Source of the DNA: Thiotrichales bacterium
Lineage (GTDB): Bacteria; Pseudomonadota; Gammaproteobacteria; JAAZVR01
Reading direction: 5' to 3'
DNA: 6,695 nucleotides
NCBI GenBank assembly: GCA_018623305.1
Contig: JAAZVR010000058.1
Coordinates: forward strand, 1 to 6,695
The position numbers were made by a program, and so were the translations under genes. The first letter of the stretch is position 1. Each line of letters begins with the position of its first letter. This document shows, one piece after another, positions 1 through 6,128 of the stretch. The notes under the pieces are model-generated. The model saw only the letters and a list, made by a program, of their open reading frames with translations, was not told where the DNA came from and did not search any database.

Positions 1-2151
1 GAACTCGGACTGGATGTGTATAAAACGCCTCGAATCACCTTTAATGAAATCACAAAAACCGCGATTCAGCGTTCGATTGAAGAACCTCGTACAGTCGATT
101 TGTCTCTTGTTAATGCGCAACAAGCGCGTCGTATAGTGGATCGTTTGGTGGGTTTTGAATTATCGCCTGTGCTTTGGAAAAAGATTCGTTACGGTTTGTC
201 AGCGGGTCGTGTGCAATCGGTGGCGGTGCGATTGATTGTTGAGCGTGAGCGCGATATTGAGGCCTTTGTGCCTGATGTGACTTATAAAACGCAAGCGCAA
301 TTCGATATTGAAGGCACATTATTGCCTGCGAAAATGAAAAAAGATTTGCCTGATTTAGAGGCCACTCAGGCCTTTATGTTGAATGCGCAAAAATCGAAAT
401 TCAGCGTTGCGAGTATTGAAGATAAACCAGGCAAGCGTTCACCGCGTGCGCCGTTTACAACGTCGACTTTGCAACAGGAAGCGGCACAAAAATTAGGCTT
501 CTCCGTTAAGCAAACCATGATGGTGGCTCAGCGCTTGTACGAAGCTGGTAAGATTACTTATATGCGTACCGACTCGGTGAATTTATCGCAAGACGCGTTG
601 AATGCCATCGAGAAACAAATCAAAGCGCAGTTCGGTGAGGATTATTACCAGTTCCGCAAGTTCAAAACTAAGTCTGAAGGCGCACAGGAAGCCCATGAAG
701 CGATTCGTCCGACCAATATGACCTTGGACAGCGTTGGCGGTGAAAATAACGAGCAACGCCTTTACCGTTTGATTTGGGCGCGCACTATGGCGTGTCAGAT
801 GGCTGAAGCACAATTGAAACGCACCGTGATTGGCATTGATGTGTCTGAATCGGAGCACGATTTGCAGGCGCAAGGCCAAGTAATGGTGTTTGATGGTTTC
901 TTAAAAGTGTATCGCGATGGCGATAATGATGATGTGCTGTTGCCACCTTTGTCTGTCGGACAAGAATTGAATTGTGTTGAGCTGTGTGCGCGCGAAAGTT
1001 TCTCACGCGGGCCTGCGCGATTCGGTGAAGCCTCTTTAGTTAAGGCCTTGGAAGAAATGGGCATTGGCCGTCCTTCAACTTATGCACCGACGATTTCTAC
1101 TGTTCAAGATCGTGGCTACATTGAGAAAACCGACCGCGAGGGCGTTGAACGTCAATTCACAAAAGTGTGTTTGATGGATGGTGAAATCAAACAAACCACA
1201 GAAACAGAAATGACGGGTGCGGAACGTAATAAATTATTCCCGACGGACATCGCTCGCATCGTTACAGATTTCTTAGTGAAGCATTTTGATGACGTGGTGG
1301 ATTTCCAATTTACGGCGAAACTCGAAAAAGAATTCGATGAAATCGCGATGGGCAGTGCCGATTGGTCTGCAAAAGTGGATGAGTTCTATCGTCCATTCCA
1401 TGCGAAGATTGAAAACGCCGAAGAGATTCCTCGAGAAGAAGCGGCGCAAACGCGCGAACTGGGTACAGACCCTGTTTCAGGCAAGCCTGTTTCAGTGCGT
1501 ATCGGTCGATTTGGTCCATTTGTTCAGATTGGCACAAAAGACGATGAAGAGAAGCCGAAGTTTGCCAGCTTAATGCGCGGTCAGAAAATGGATACGATTT
1601 CATTTGAAGATGCGATGGAATTGTTTAAATTGCCACGCGTGGTGGGTGAAGCACCTGAATCGGTGGCATTTAAAGCGATTGATGGTACCGAGTTTGGCGT
1701 AGAAGCCGGTCAAGAAATCAAAGCGAATGTCGGTCGATTTGGCCCGTATTTGCAATACGGCACAGGGAAATATGTGACCTTGAAAGGGTTCGAGCCGTTG
1801 GCTGTGACGATTGATGAAGCATGGCCTTTGGTGGTTGAAAAACTTCAGAAAGATGCAGAAAAATTGATTGCGCGTTATGACGAAATCGAGATTTTGAATG
1901 GTCGTTGGGGGCCTTATGTGTCCGATGGCGATAAGAATGTGCGCATTCCAAAAGACACCGATCCATTGTCGTATTCAAAAGACGATTTGGTGAAAATGTT
2001 GAAAGATGCGCCGGCGAAAAAAGGCGGGCGCAAAAAAGCTCCCGCGAAGAAAACCGCTGCGAAAAAGACAACCACTAAAAAAGCCACAACTAAGAAGACG
2101 ACAGCAAAGAAAACAACGACTCGTAAGAAGGCCGCGCCTAAGAAGTCTTGA
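1..2151 (+). CDS. topA: DNA topoisomerase I (type IA), 5'-truncated by window edge
   Basis: This is the type IA topoisomerase that relaxes negative supercoils by cutting one strand through a 5'-phosphotyrosine. The frame is open from base 1, so the real start lies upstream. By comparison with the E. coli enzyme about 130 residues are missing, including the TOPRIM metal site. Visible residues, numbered from base 1, include the FNEITK and LSAGRVQSVAVRL motifs. The active-site block ITYMRTDS follows, with the catalytic Tyr at 187 (bases 559-561; E. coli Tyr319). The GIGRPSTYAP motif is near 354. The C-terminal region has three GR(F/W)GP(F/Y) repeats at about 502, 578 and 634, typical of the Toprim C-terminal repeat. 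There is no cysteine in the last roughly 320 residues, so the four-Cys zinc ribbons of E. coli TopA are absent. The protein ends in a lysine-rich tail. The TGA stop is followed by a hairpin terminator. Identity is essentially certain. Confidence 0.97.
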   Translation, partial: ELGLDVYKTPRITFNEITKTAIQRSIEEPRTVDLSLVNAQQARRIVDRLVGFELSPVLWKKIRYGLSAGRVQSVAVRLIVERERDIEAFVPDVTYKTQAQFDIEGTLLPAKMKKDLPDLEATQAFMLNAQKSKFSVASIEDKPGKRSPRAPFTTSTLQQEAAQKLGFSVKQTMMVAQRLYEAGKITYMRTDSVNLSQDALNAIEKQIKAQFGEDYYQFRKFKTKSEGAQEAHEAIRPTNMTLDSVGGENNEQRLYRLIWARTMACQMAEAQLKRTVIGIDVSESEHDLQAQGQVMVFDGFLKVYRDGDNDDVLLPPLSVGQELNCVELCARESFSRGPARFGEASLVKALEEMGIGRPSTYAPTISTVQDRGYIEKTDREGVERQFTKVCLMDGEIKQTTETEMTGAERNKLFPTDIARIVTDFLVKHFDDVVDFQFTAKLEKEFDEIAMGSADWSAKVDEFYRPFHAKIENAEEIPREEAAQTRELGTDPVSGKPVSVRIGRFGPFVQIGTKDDEEKPKFASLMRGQKMDTISFEDAMELFKLPRVVGEAPESVAFKAIDGTEFGVEAGQEIKANVGRFGPYLQYGTGKYVTLKGFEPLAVTIDEAWPLVVEKLQKDAEKLIARYDEIEILNGRWGPYVSDGDKNVRIPKDTDPLSYSKDDLVKMLKDAPAKKGGRKKAPAKKTAAKKTTTKKATTKKTTAKKTTTRKKAAPKKS
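2008..2148 (+). repeat. Lysine-rich low-complexity C-terminal tail of TopA
   Basis: About 47 codons encode a degenerate repeat of the form (A/T)xKK, with nine KK pairs interspersed with Thr, Ala and a few Pro, Gly and Arg. Such basic tails occur on topoisomerase I of several lineages, where they are thought to bind DNA non-specifically and help processivity in place of zinc ribbons. The A-rich repetitive DNA (AAG/AAA and ACN/GCN codons) could be length-variable between strains. Confidence 0.85.
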
Positions 2152-2174
2152 TTTTGGAAAGTTGTTTATGACAC

Positions 2175-2210
2175 AAAAAAGCCGCTTATTCGAGAGCGGC
2201 TTTCTTATTT
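2175..2210. terminator. Bidirectional intrinsic terminator between topA and the modE-like gene
   Basis: A perfect 9-bp stem, AAAGCCGCT (2178-2186) with AGCGGCTTT (2195-2203), encloses an 8-nt loop. On + the stem runs into TTTCTTATTT, starting 26 bases after the topA stop. On - the stem is followed by TTTTTT (complement of 2175-2180), so it can also end the convergent modE-like transcript. The shape and both T-tracts fit a shared factor-independent terminator. Confidence 0.88.
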
Positions 2211-2227
2211 GGGGGGAGAGGGAGTTT

Positions 2228-2259
2228 TTGCATATGTGACTATGCTTTACCGATATAAT
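2228..2259 (+). promoter_or_regulatory. Putative sigma70 promoter with perfect TATAAT, reading antisense to the modE-like gene
   Basis: TATAAT at 2254-2259 is a consensus -10 box. The best -35 candidate, TTGCAT at 2228-2233, sits 20 bp upstream, longer than the usual 16-18 bp, so the promoter is imperfect unless an activator helps. Transcription would start near 2266, just inside the inverted repeat at 2264-2303. It would run antisense through the modE-like gene towards the acetolactate synthase gene. The region is AT-rich and lies after the topA terminator, so a chance match is possible. Confidence 0.4.
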
Positions 2260-2263
2260 ACGG

Positions 2264-2303
2264 AATTTAATCGTTATGTTCAATAGGGAATAACGATTAA
2301 ATT
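2264..2303. promoter_or_regulatory. 14-bp perfect inverted repeat resembling a ModE operator
   Basis: AATTTAATCGTTAT (2264-2277) and ATAACGATTAAATT (2290-2303) are exact reverse complements separated by 12 nt. The inner parts ATCGTTAT and ATAACGAT span 28 bp. This equals the remembered ModE consensus layout, ATCGNTATATA-N6-TATATAACGAT. CGTTAT to ATAACG is 24 bp, as I recall it for the E. coli modA operator. The innermost bases (TATGT and GGAAT) depart from the TATAT/TAYAT core. The element overlaps the expected start site of the TATAAT promoter and covers the stop codon of the modE-like gene. It could instead work as an RNA hairpin: on + it is followed by TGAA and nine T's (2308-2316), which would suit a weak second terminator. 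Confidence 0.6.
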
Positions 2304-2671
2304 TGAATTTTTTTTTCCTCAGCTTCCAAAAACTCGATCAAGTTGTCTTCGAGTTGGCGGTATTGCTCGATGATGCTGCGACCGTGGTCGGTGAGTTGTG
2401 TGCCACCGCCGCCTTTGCCGCCCGTTTCGCGAATGATGACTGGCTGAGATGCCGCTTTGTTCATCGCTTCCACGAGATTCCATGCGCGTTTGTAGGACAT
2501 CCCCATGGATTTAGCAGCTTTGGAAATCGAGCCCATTTGTTCAATATGTTCGAGTAATTGAATGCGCCCAACGCCAAAATAACCTTTGTTGGCATTATTG
2601 AGCCAAACGCGTGCATAAATGCCGTTGGAATAGGGGGCGCCTGGGGTTTGGTCTTTTTTTGAATCGCTCAC
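2297..2671 (-). CDS. ModE-like winged helix-turn-helix regulator, DNA-binding domain only
   Basis: This 124-residue protein matches the N-terminal DNA-binding domain of the molybdate regulator ModE. The helix-turn-helix spans residues about 47-71 (GSISKAAKSMGMSYKRAWNL). A glycine-rich wing follows at 84-90 (GGKGGGG), then TQLTDHG and a C-terminal helix near 97-118 that in ModE serves dimerisation. The MopI/TOBE molybdate-binding domains of full-length ModE (about 260 residues) are absent, so direct molybdate sensing is not expected. The chosen GTG start at 2671-2669 has AAGAG (complement of 2678-2682) six bases upstream. The frame stays open up to 2866, but a start there would lie inside the divergent synthase gene and has no family support. 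The gene is divergent from acetolactate synthase, which is therefore a candidate target. The stop codon lies within the palindrome at 2264-2303. Confidence 0.9.
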   Translation of the reverse strand: MSDSKKDQTPGAPYSNGIYARVWLNNANKGYFGVGRIQLLEHIEQMGSISKAAKSMGMSYKRAWNLVEAMNKAASQPVIIRETGGKGGGGTQLTDHGRSIIEQYRQLEDNLIEFLEAEEKKIQI

Positions 2672-2684
2672 AGAATGCTCTTTT

Positions 2685-2716
2685 TTGCTGTTATTCGCCC
2701 CTAATTTTATTAGAAT
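2685..2716 (+). promoter_or_regulatory. Weak candidate promoter for the acetolactate synthase operon
   Basis: The only + strand boxes in the 80-bp divergent region are TTGCTG (2685-2690) and either TATTAG (2708-2713, 17-bp spacer, four of six) or the better TAGAAT (2711-2716, 20-bp spacer). They overlap the -10 region of the divergent modE-like promoter, so polymerase binding on the two strands may compete. The match is poor, which would fit a promoter needing activation. Confidence 0.3.
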
Positions 2717-2731
2717 CAAATGCAATATCAA
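2704..2731 (-). promoter_or_regulatory. Putative sigma70 promoter of the modE-like gene
   Basis: On the minus strand TTGATA (complement of 2726-2731; five of six match TTGACA) and TAAAAT (complement of 2704-2709; five of six match TATAAT) are separated by 16 bp. Transcription would begin near 2697, leaving a leader of about 25 nt that contains the AAGAG ribosome binding site before the GTG at 2671. Confidence 0.55.
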
Positions 2732-2751
2732 AGTATCGAAGGATCGGGCAC

Positions 2752-4380
2752 ATGAATGCGGCGCAATTGTTGGTGAAATGTTTGGAAAACGAGGGTGTGG
2801 AATACATCTTTGGCGTGCCGGGCGAGGAGAATCTGGCGATGATGGATGCGCTGTTGGACTCGCCAATTCGCTTTATCACGACGCGTCACGAACAAGGTGC
2901 GGCCTTTATGGCGGACGTTTATGGTCGATTGACAGGCAAAGCGGGCGTGTGTTTAGCAACGCTGGGGCCAGGTGCGACGAATCTAGTCACGGGTGTGGCG
3001 GATGCGAATATGGACAATGCGCCTTTGGTGGCGATTGCGGGGCAGGCGGGCACCAACCGTTTGCACAAAGAGTCGCATCAGGTGTTGGATTTGGTCAATA
3101 TGTTTCGCCCGATTACCAAGTATTCAACGCAGATTTTAGAACCGACAACGATTCCTGAAATCGCGCGTAAGGCCTTCAAACTGGCGCAGGCGGAAAAGCC
3201 TGGCGCGTGTTTTATTGATTTCCCCGAAAATGTGGCCGACATGGATGTGCCCGAAAAAGTGAAGCCTTTGCAGGTGCGTCATGCGGCTTTGGGCGATGCG
3301 TCGATGGTGAAAATTTCGCAAGCGGCGGATTTGATTAACCATGCGAATAATCCGCTGATTTTGGCGGGGAATGGCGTGATTCGTAATCAAGCGTGTGAGG
3401 CCTTATCTGAATTTGCGCGCGCAACGAATATTCCTGTGGCGAACAGTTTTATGGCGAAAGGCGTAATTCCGTTTGGTCATCCAATGGCGCTGGGTTCGGC
3501 AGGCCTACAAAAAGGCGATTATGAAAATGTGGGTTTTGATAAAGCCGATGTGGTGATTTGTGTGGGCTTTGATTTGGTCGAATATCACCCGTATTTGTGG
3601 AACCCTGAGCTGAATCACAAAATTGTGCATATCGATACGACAAACGCGGAAGTGGATACGCATTACACCGTTGAAGTTGGTGTGATTGGTAATATCAAAC
3701 ATAATTTACGTGCGTTGCAGAAAGAAATTAACCTGCATCCGAACCCTGTTTTACGCACTTTGCGTAAAAAATTAATTGAGGAAATGAATACCTGTAATGA
3801 TTGTCAGGGTGTGCCTTTGTGGCCGCATAAAATCATTTGGGATTTGCGTACAGCATTGAAAGTGGATGATATTGTGATCAGTGATGTAGGCGCGCATAAG
3901 ATGTGGATGGCGCGAATGTTCCGTTGTGAAAAACCCAATACCTGCATCATTTCCAATGGTTTTGCTTCGATGGGCATCGCGGTGCCAGGCGCATTGGCGG
4001 CGAAGCTGGCGAACCCTGCTAAAACCGTGGTAGCGGTGACGGGCGATGCAGGCTTTATGATGAATTCACAAGAAATCGAAACGGCGATGCGTGCGAAAAC
4101 GCCGATTATCATTTTGATTTGGAATGACAGCGCCTACGGGTTGATTGAGTGGAAGCAGATGAACTACTTCGGGCGCAAGTCGAATGTGGATTTCACCAAT
4201 CCTGATTTTGTGAAGTACGCGGAGGCCTTTGGTGCGGTGGGTGTGCGTATTGAGCGCGGCGATCAGTTGATGGAGGAAATCCAAAAGGCCTCGAAGCGTA
4301 ATACAGTGACGATTATTGATTGCCCAGTGGATTATTCGCAGAACTCGCGTTTGACTGCGAAGCTGGGCGAAGCGATTTAA
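2752..4380 (+). CDS. Acetolactate synthase large subunit, catabolic (FAD-independent) type by motif
   Basis: This 542-residue thiamine diphosphate enzyme should condense two pyruvates to 2-acetolactate and CO2. The PYR domain (about 1-165) carries FGVPGEEN near 20 and the catalytic Glu47 in TTRHEQGAAFMADVYGRLTG. A central domain follows (about 190-320). The PP domain (about 375-525) has the cofactor motif GDAG at 431-434, ending at WND (457-459). At 272-280 the sequence reads GFDLVEYHP, like the GYDPIEY segment of catabolic AlsS, where biosynthetic enzymes have the FAD-associated RFDDR. Overall it recalls the AlsS-like large subunits of cyanobacteria and proteobacteria. ATG 2752 has GAAGGA (2738-2743) eight bases upstream; an in-frame extension to 2611 would enter the modE-like gene. 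No ilvN/ilvH small subunit or acetolactate decarboxylase gene is adjacent. It probably shares a transcript with the permease gene 38 bp downstream. The exact physiological role (acetoin versus valine route) is open. Confidence 0.92.
   Translation: MNAAQLLVKCLENEGVEYIFGVPGEENLAMMDALLDSPIRFITTRHEQGAAFMADVYGRLTGKAGVCLATLGPGATNLVTGVADANMDNAPLVAIAGQAGTNRLHKESHQVLDLVNMFRPITKYSTQILEPTTIPEIARKAFKLAQAEKPGACFIDFPENVADMDVPEKVKPLQVRHAALGDASMVKISQAADLINHANNPLILAGNGVIRNQACEALSEFARATNIPVANSFMAKGVIPFGHPMALGSAGLQKGDYENVGFDKADVVICVGFDLVEYHPYLWNPELNHKIVHIDTTNAEVDTHYTVEVGVIGNIKHNLRALQKEINLHPNPVLRTLRKKLIEEMNTCNDCQGVPLWPHKIIWDLRTALKVDDIVISDVGAHKMWMARMFRCEKPNTCIISNGFASMGIAVPGALAAKLANPAKTVVAVTGDAGFMMNSQEIETAMRAKTPIIILIWNDSAYGLIEWKQMNYFGRKSNVDFTNPDFVKYAEAFGAVGVRIERGDQLMEEIQKASKRNTVTIIDCPVDYSQNSRLTAKLGEAI
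3749..3769. repeat. Perfect 9-bp inverted repeat inside the acetolactate synthase gene
   Basis: TTTTACGCA (3749-3757) and TGCGTAAAA (3761-3769) are exact complements around a 3-nt loop. They encode part of the linker before the PP domain (VLRTLRKKL). No T-tract follows on either strand, so it is not an intrinsic terminator. It may be a chance hairpin or a protein site. Confidence 0.5.
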
Positions 4381-4418
4381 ATTTAACAAGATATCAGAAG
4401 AGAATAAGGGATTAAGCG

Positions 4419-5183
4419 ATGGTTTTTGCGTGGTTTGGGGCGATTTTTATTGGTTTGAGTTTGGGCTTGCTCGGTTCGGGTGGTTCGATTCTGACGGTGC
4501 CGATGTTGGTATATGTGGTCGGACAAGAAGAAAAGATCGCGATTGCAGGTTCGCTTTTGATTGTGGCGATTATTTCGTTTTTCTCTGCGATTCCCTACGC
4601 GCGTCAGAATAAGGTTGATTGGCGCAGTGTAGTGATGTTTGGGATTCCAGGTATGGTCGGTGCTGTGGTCGGTGCGGCGGCGGCGCGCTACGTTGATTCG
4701 GCGACGCAGATGCTGATCTTTTCATCGCTGATGTTGGCCGCGGCTTATCTGATGTTTAAGCCGATGAAGCTCGATGATGCTCCGCATGAACCGCGTGCGG
4801 CGTGGAAAATCGCAACGGACGGTTTGGTCGTCGGCGCAGTGACAGGGATTGTCGGTGTGGGCGGTGGTTTCCTGATTATTCCTGCCTTGGTTTTGCTCGG
4901 TGGCTTGTCGATGGGACTGGCCGTCGGTACAAGTTTGGTGATTATTACGCTTAAATCATTCGCAGGTTTCTATGAGTATTTGTATGTGCTAGACGAGCTG
5001 GAATTGACGCTGGATTGGGAAATTATTGGTATTTTCTCTGTTTTGGGCGTTTTGGGTGGCTGGATCGGTGGCAAGATTGGCGGAAAATTGCCGCAACAGA
5101 CTTTACGACGTGTGTTTGCGGTGTTCTTGGTGCTAATGGGCATGTACATTTTGTATAAAAACCTCCCATTGTTGTTTGCTTAA
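4419..5183 (+). CDS. TauE/SafE (COG0730) family membrane permease
   Basis: This 254-residue, very hydrophobic protein belongs to the TauE/SafE sulfite-exporter family (formerly DUF81). The two halves each begin with the family's glycine-rich repeat: GLLGSGGSILTVPMLVY at 16-32 and GIVGVGGGFLIIPALVLLGG at 143-162. Hydrophobic stretches indicate about seven to eight membrane helices in the inner membrane, with a charged loop near 114-130 joining the halves. The length is normal for the family. Known members move sulfite, sulfoacetate or other organosulfonates, but many are uncharacterised and the substrate cannot be read here. The ATG at 4419 is preceded by AAGGG at 4406-4410, a rather long 8-base spacing. 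It lies 38 bp after the acetolactate synthase stop with no terminator between, so co-transcription is likely. Confidence 0.9.
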   Translation: MVFAWFGAIFIGLSLGLLGSGGSILTVPMLVYVVGQEEKIAIAGSLLIVAIISFFSAIPYARQNKVDWRSVVMFGIPGMVGAVVGAAAARYVDSATQMLIFSSLMLAAAYLMFKPMKLDDAPHEPRAAWKIATDGLVVGAVTGIVGVGGGFLIIPALVLLGGLSMGLAVGTSLVIITLKSFAGFYEYLYVLDELELTLDWEIIGIFSVLGVLGGWIGGKIGGKLPQQTLRRVFAVFLVLMGMYILYKNLPLLFA

Positions 5184-5208
5184 CAACGACGCTATAACGT
5201 TAATTGAT

Positions 5209-5231
5209 AAGGCCTCATAGAGGCCTTTTTT
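5209..5231 (+). terminator. Strong intrinsic terminator of the acetolactate synthase-permease operon
   Basis: AAGGCCTC (5209-5216) pairs with GAGGCCTT (5220-5227) around the loop ATA. The T-run extends through 5231 (TTTTTT from 5226). It begins 25 bases after the permease stop and has a GC-rich core, as expected for a factor-independent terminator. Confidence 0.92.
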
Positions 5232-5271
5232 AGTCCATAAATAATTTCTGTGTAAAAAAGTCGGTTATTCA

Positions 5272-5301
5272 TTGAACTTAATCAAGGTTCGTCACTACAA
5301 T
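5272..5301 (+). promoter_or_regulatory. Putative sigma70 promoter of the DUF4395 gene
   Basis: TTGAAC (5272-5277) and TACAAT (5296-5301, five of six) are 18 bp apart. Transcription would start near 5308, giving a leader of about 35 nt with GGGAG (5332-5336) before the ATG at 5343. It lies downstream of the strong terminator, so the gene needs its own promoter. Confidence 0.6.
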
Positions 5302-5342
5302 GAAAATGCATTAGAAAATACTAATATATTCGGGAGTGAGTG

Positions 5343-6083
5343 ATGGGAACAACATTAAAAGATTTATGGTTCCGTGATCCGAAAGAGGACACACTTTGGA
5401 TTAATGAAACCGCGGTGCGTATTCGAGCGGGGATTCTGTTGGTGATTCCTGTCTATATGGCGTTTTTCTTGATTGATGTGGTCTTTGGGCCTTCATGGGA
5501 AGTGACAGGTGGCAATATTACCGATACCTTCGAAACGGATTGGGATGGACGCATTATTTATTCGGTAGAAGCAGTACGAAGAACCTTTGATTATACGTTT
5601 CAAAGCTGGTTATTAATTTATGCTCTGTTTGAAATGCTGGCGGGCATGACGGTCGCAACGTCACGTTTATCACCGACGATTTTGATTGCATCTTTGTTGG
5701 CGCGACGTCATCCTGCTGTTTGGAAACCACTGGTGCCGAAACGTTTTGCTTGGACGATTGGCGCTTTGATGATTACAACGTGTTTGATTTTCTTTAATCC
5801 AGAGATTGTTTCGGGGTCTTTAAACGCTTGGTTGGGAACAGATTTACCAACAGAGCTTCAATACATGCCTTTATGGATTCCGATGTTGGTATGGGTGTGT
5901 TTGTTATTTATGTGGATGGAGGCGATTTTAGGCTTTTGTGTCGGTTGTCAGATCCATGCTTTATTGGTGAAGATGAATGTCATCGAGGAGCCATGTGAGG
6001 CGTGTGGCAATATCGATTGGGATGCGATTCGAGCTGCAAAAGCGCAGCGTGATGCTGAAGCGGAAAAGGAATCTAAAAGTTAA
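5343..6083 (+). CDS. DUF4395-type integral membrane protein with two CxxC pairs
   Basis: This 246-residue membrane protein has an unknown function. Family features in order are the N-terminal NETAVRIRAGILLVIP (21-36), the central PKRFAWTIGALM (132-143) and the C-terminal EAILGFCVGCQIHALL (193-208), all typical of DUF4395. Likely membrane helices lie near 27-49, 88-105, 136-152 and 177-205. CVGC (199-202) is at the end of the last helix. A second pair, CEAC (218-221), follows in the soluble tail, which ends in charged residues. The insert at about 50-80 between the first two helices is polar and acidic. ATG 5343 is preferred over the adjacent in-frame GTG 5340 because GGGAG (5332-5336) sits six bases upstream. 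Related DUF4395 proteins are found near rhodanese or thioredoxin-like genes, which hints at thiol or sulfur chemistry; this is inference only. Confidence 0.8.
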   Translation: MGTTLKDLWFRDPKEDTLWINETAVRIRAGILLVIPVYMAFFLIDVVFGPSWEVTGGNITDTFETDWDGRIIYSVEAVRRTFDYTFQSWLLIYALFEMLAGMTVATSRLSPTILIASLLARRHPAVWKPLVPKRFAWTIGALMITTCLIFFNPEIVSGSLNAWLGTDLPTELQYMPLWIPMLVWVCLLFMWMEAILGFCVGCQIHALLVKMNVIEEPCEACGNIDWDAIRAAKAQRDAEAEKESKS

Positions 6084-6090
6084 ATGTCAA

Positions 6091-6120
6091 ATGAGCAACG
6101 TTCATTGAAACGTTGCTCAT
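6091..6120. terminator. Hairpin between the convergent DUF4395 and malic enzyme genes
   Basis: ATGAGCAACGTT (6091-6102) and AACGTTGCTCAT (6109-6120) form a perfect 12-bp stem with a 6-nt loop. It occupies most of the 45-bp gap between the convergent stop codons. Neither side has a clean T-run (minus side TTGACATTT, plus side AAGTTGGATT). It may be a weak bidirectional terminator or a 3'-end stabilising structure. Confidence 0.65.
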
Positions 6121-6128
6121 AAGTTGGA

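Noticed and set aside
1744..1760. 7-bp inverted repeat CCGTATT-TGC-AATACGG in topA
   Set aside because: It falls in the codons of a conserved GPYLQYG repeat and is explained by coding constraint and chance.
2303..2557. 84-codon + strand frame just after the operator
   Set aside because: It is antisense to the modE-like gene, starts at a TTG with no ribosome binding site, and has no recognisable domain.
2690..2696. GTTATTC as a ModE half-site in the divergent promoter region
   Set aside because: A single imperfect half with no second arm at the right distance.
2672..2866. N-terminal extension of the modE-like protein to 189 residues
   Set aside because: It would overlap the start of the divergent synthase gene by 115 bases, and the extra residues do not resemble ModE. 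The GTG at 2671 has a good ribosome binding site.
5195..5202. TAACGTTA palindrome after the permease gene, resembling part of the E. coli ModE site
   Set aside because: No partner half-site at the ModE spacing on either side, and an 8-bp palindrome is common by chance.
5300..5314. Four-codon leader reading frame (ATG to TAG) before the DUF4395 gene
   Set aside because: It overlaps the putative -10 box, lies mostly upstream of the expected transcript start region, and has no ribosome binding site.
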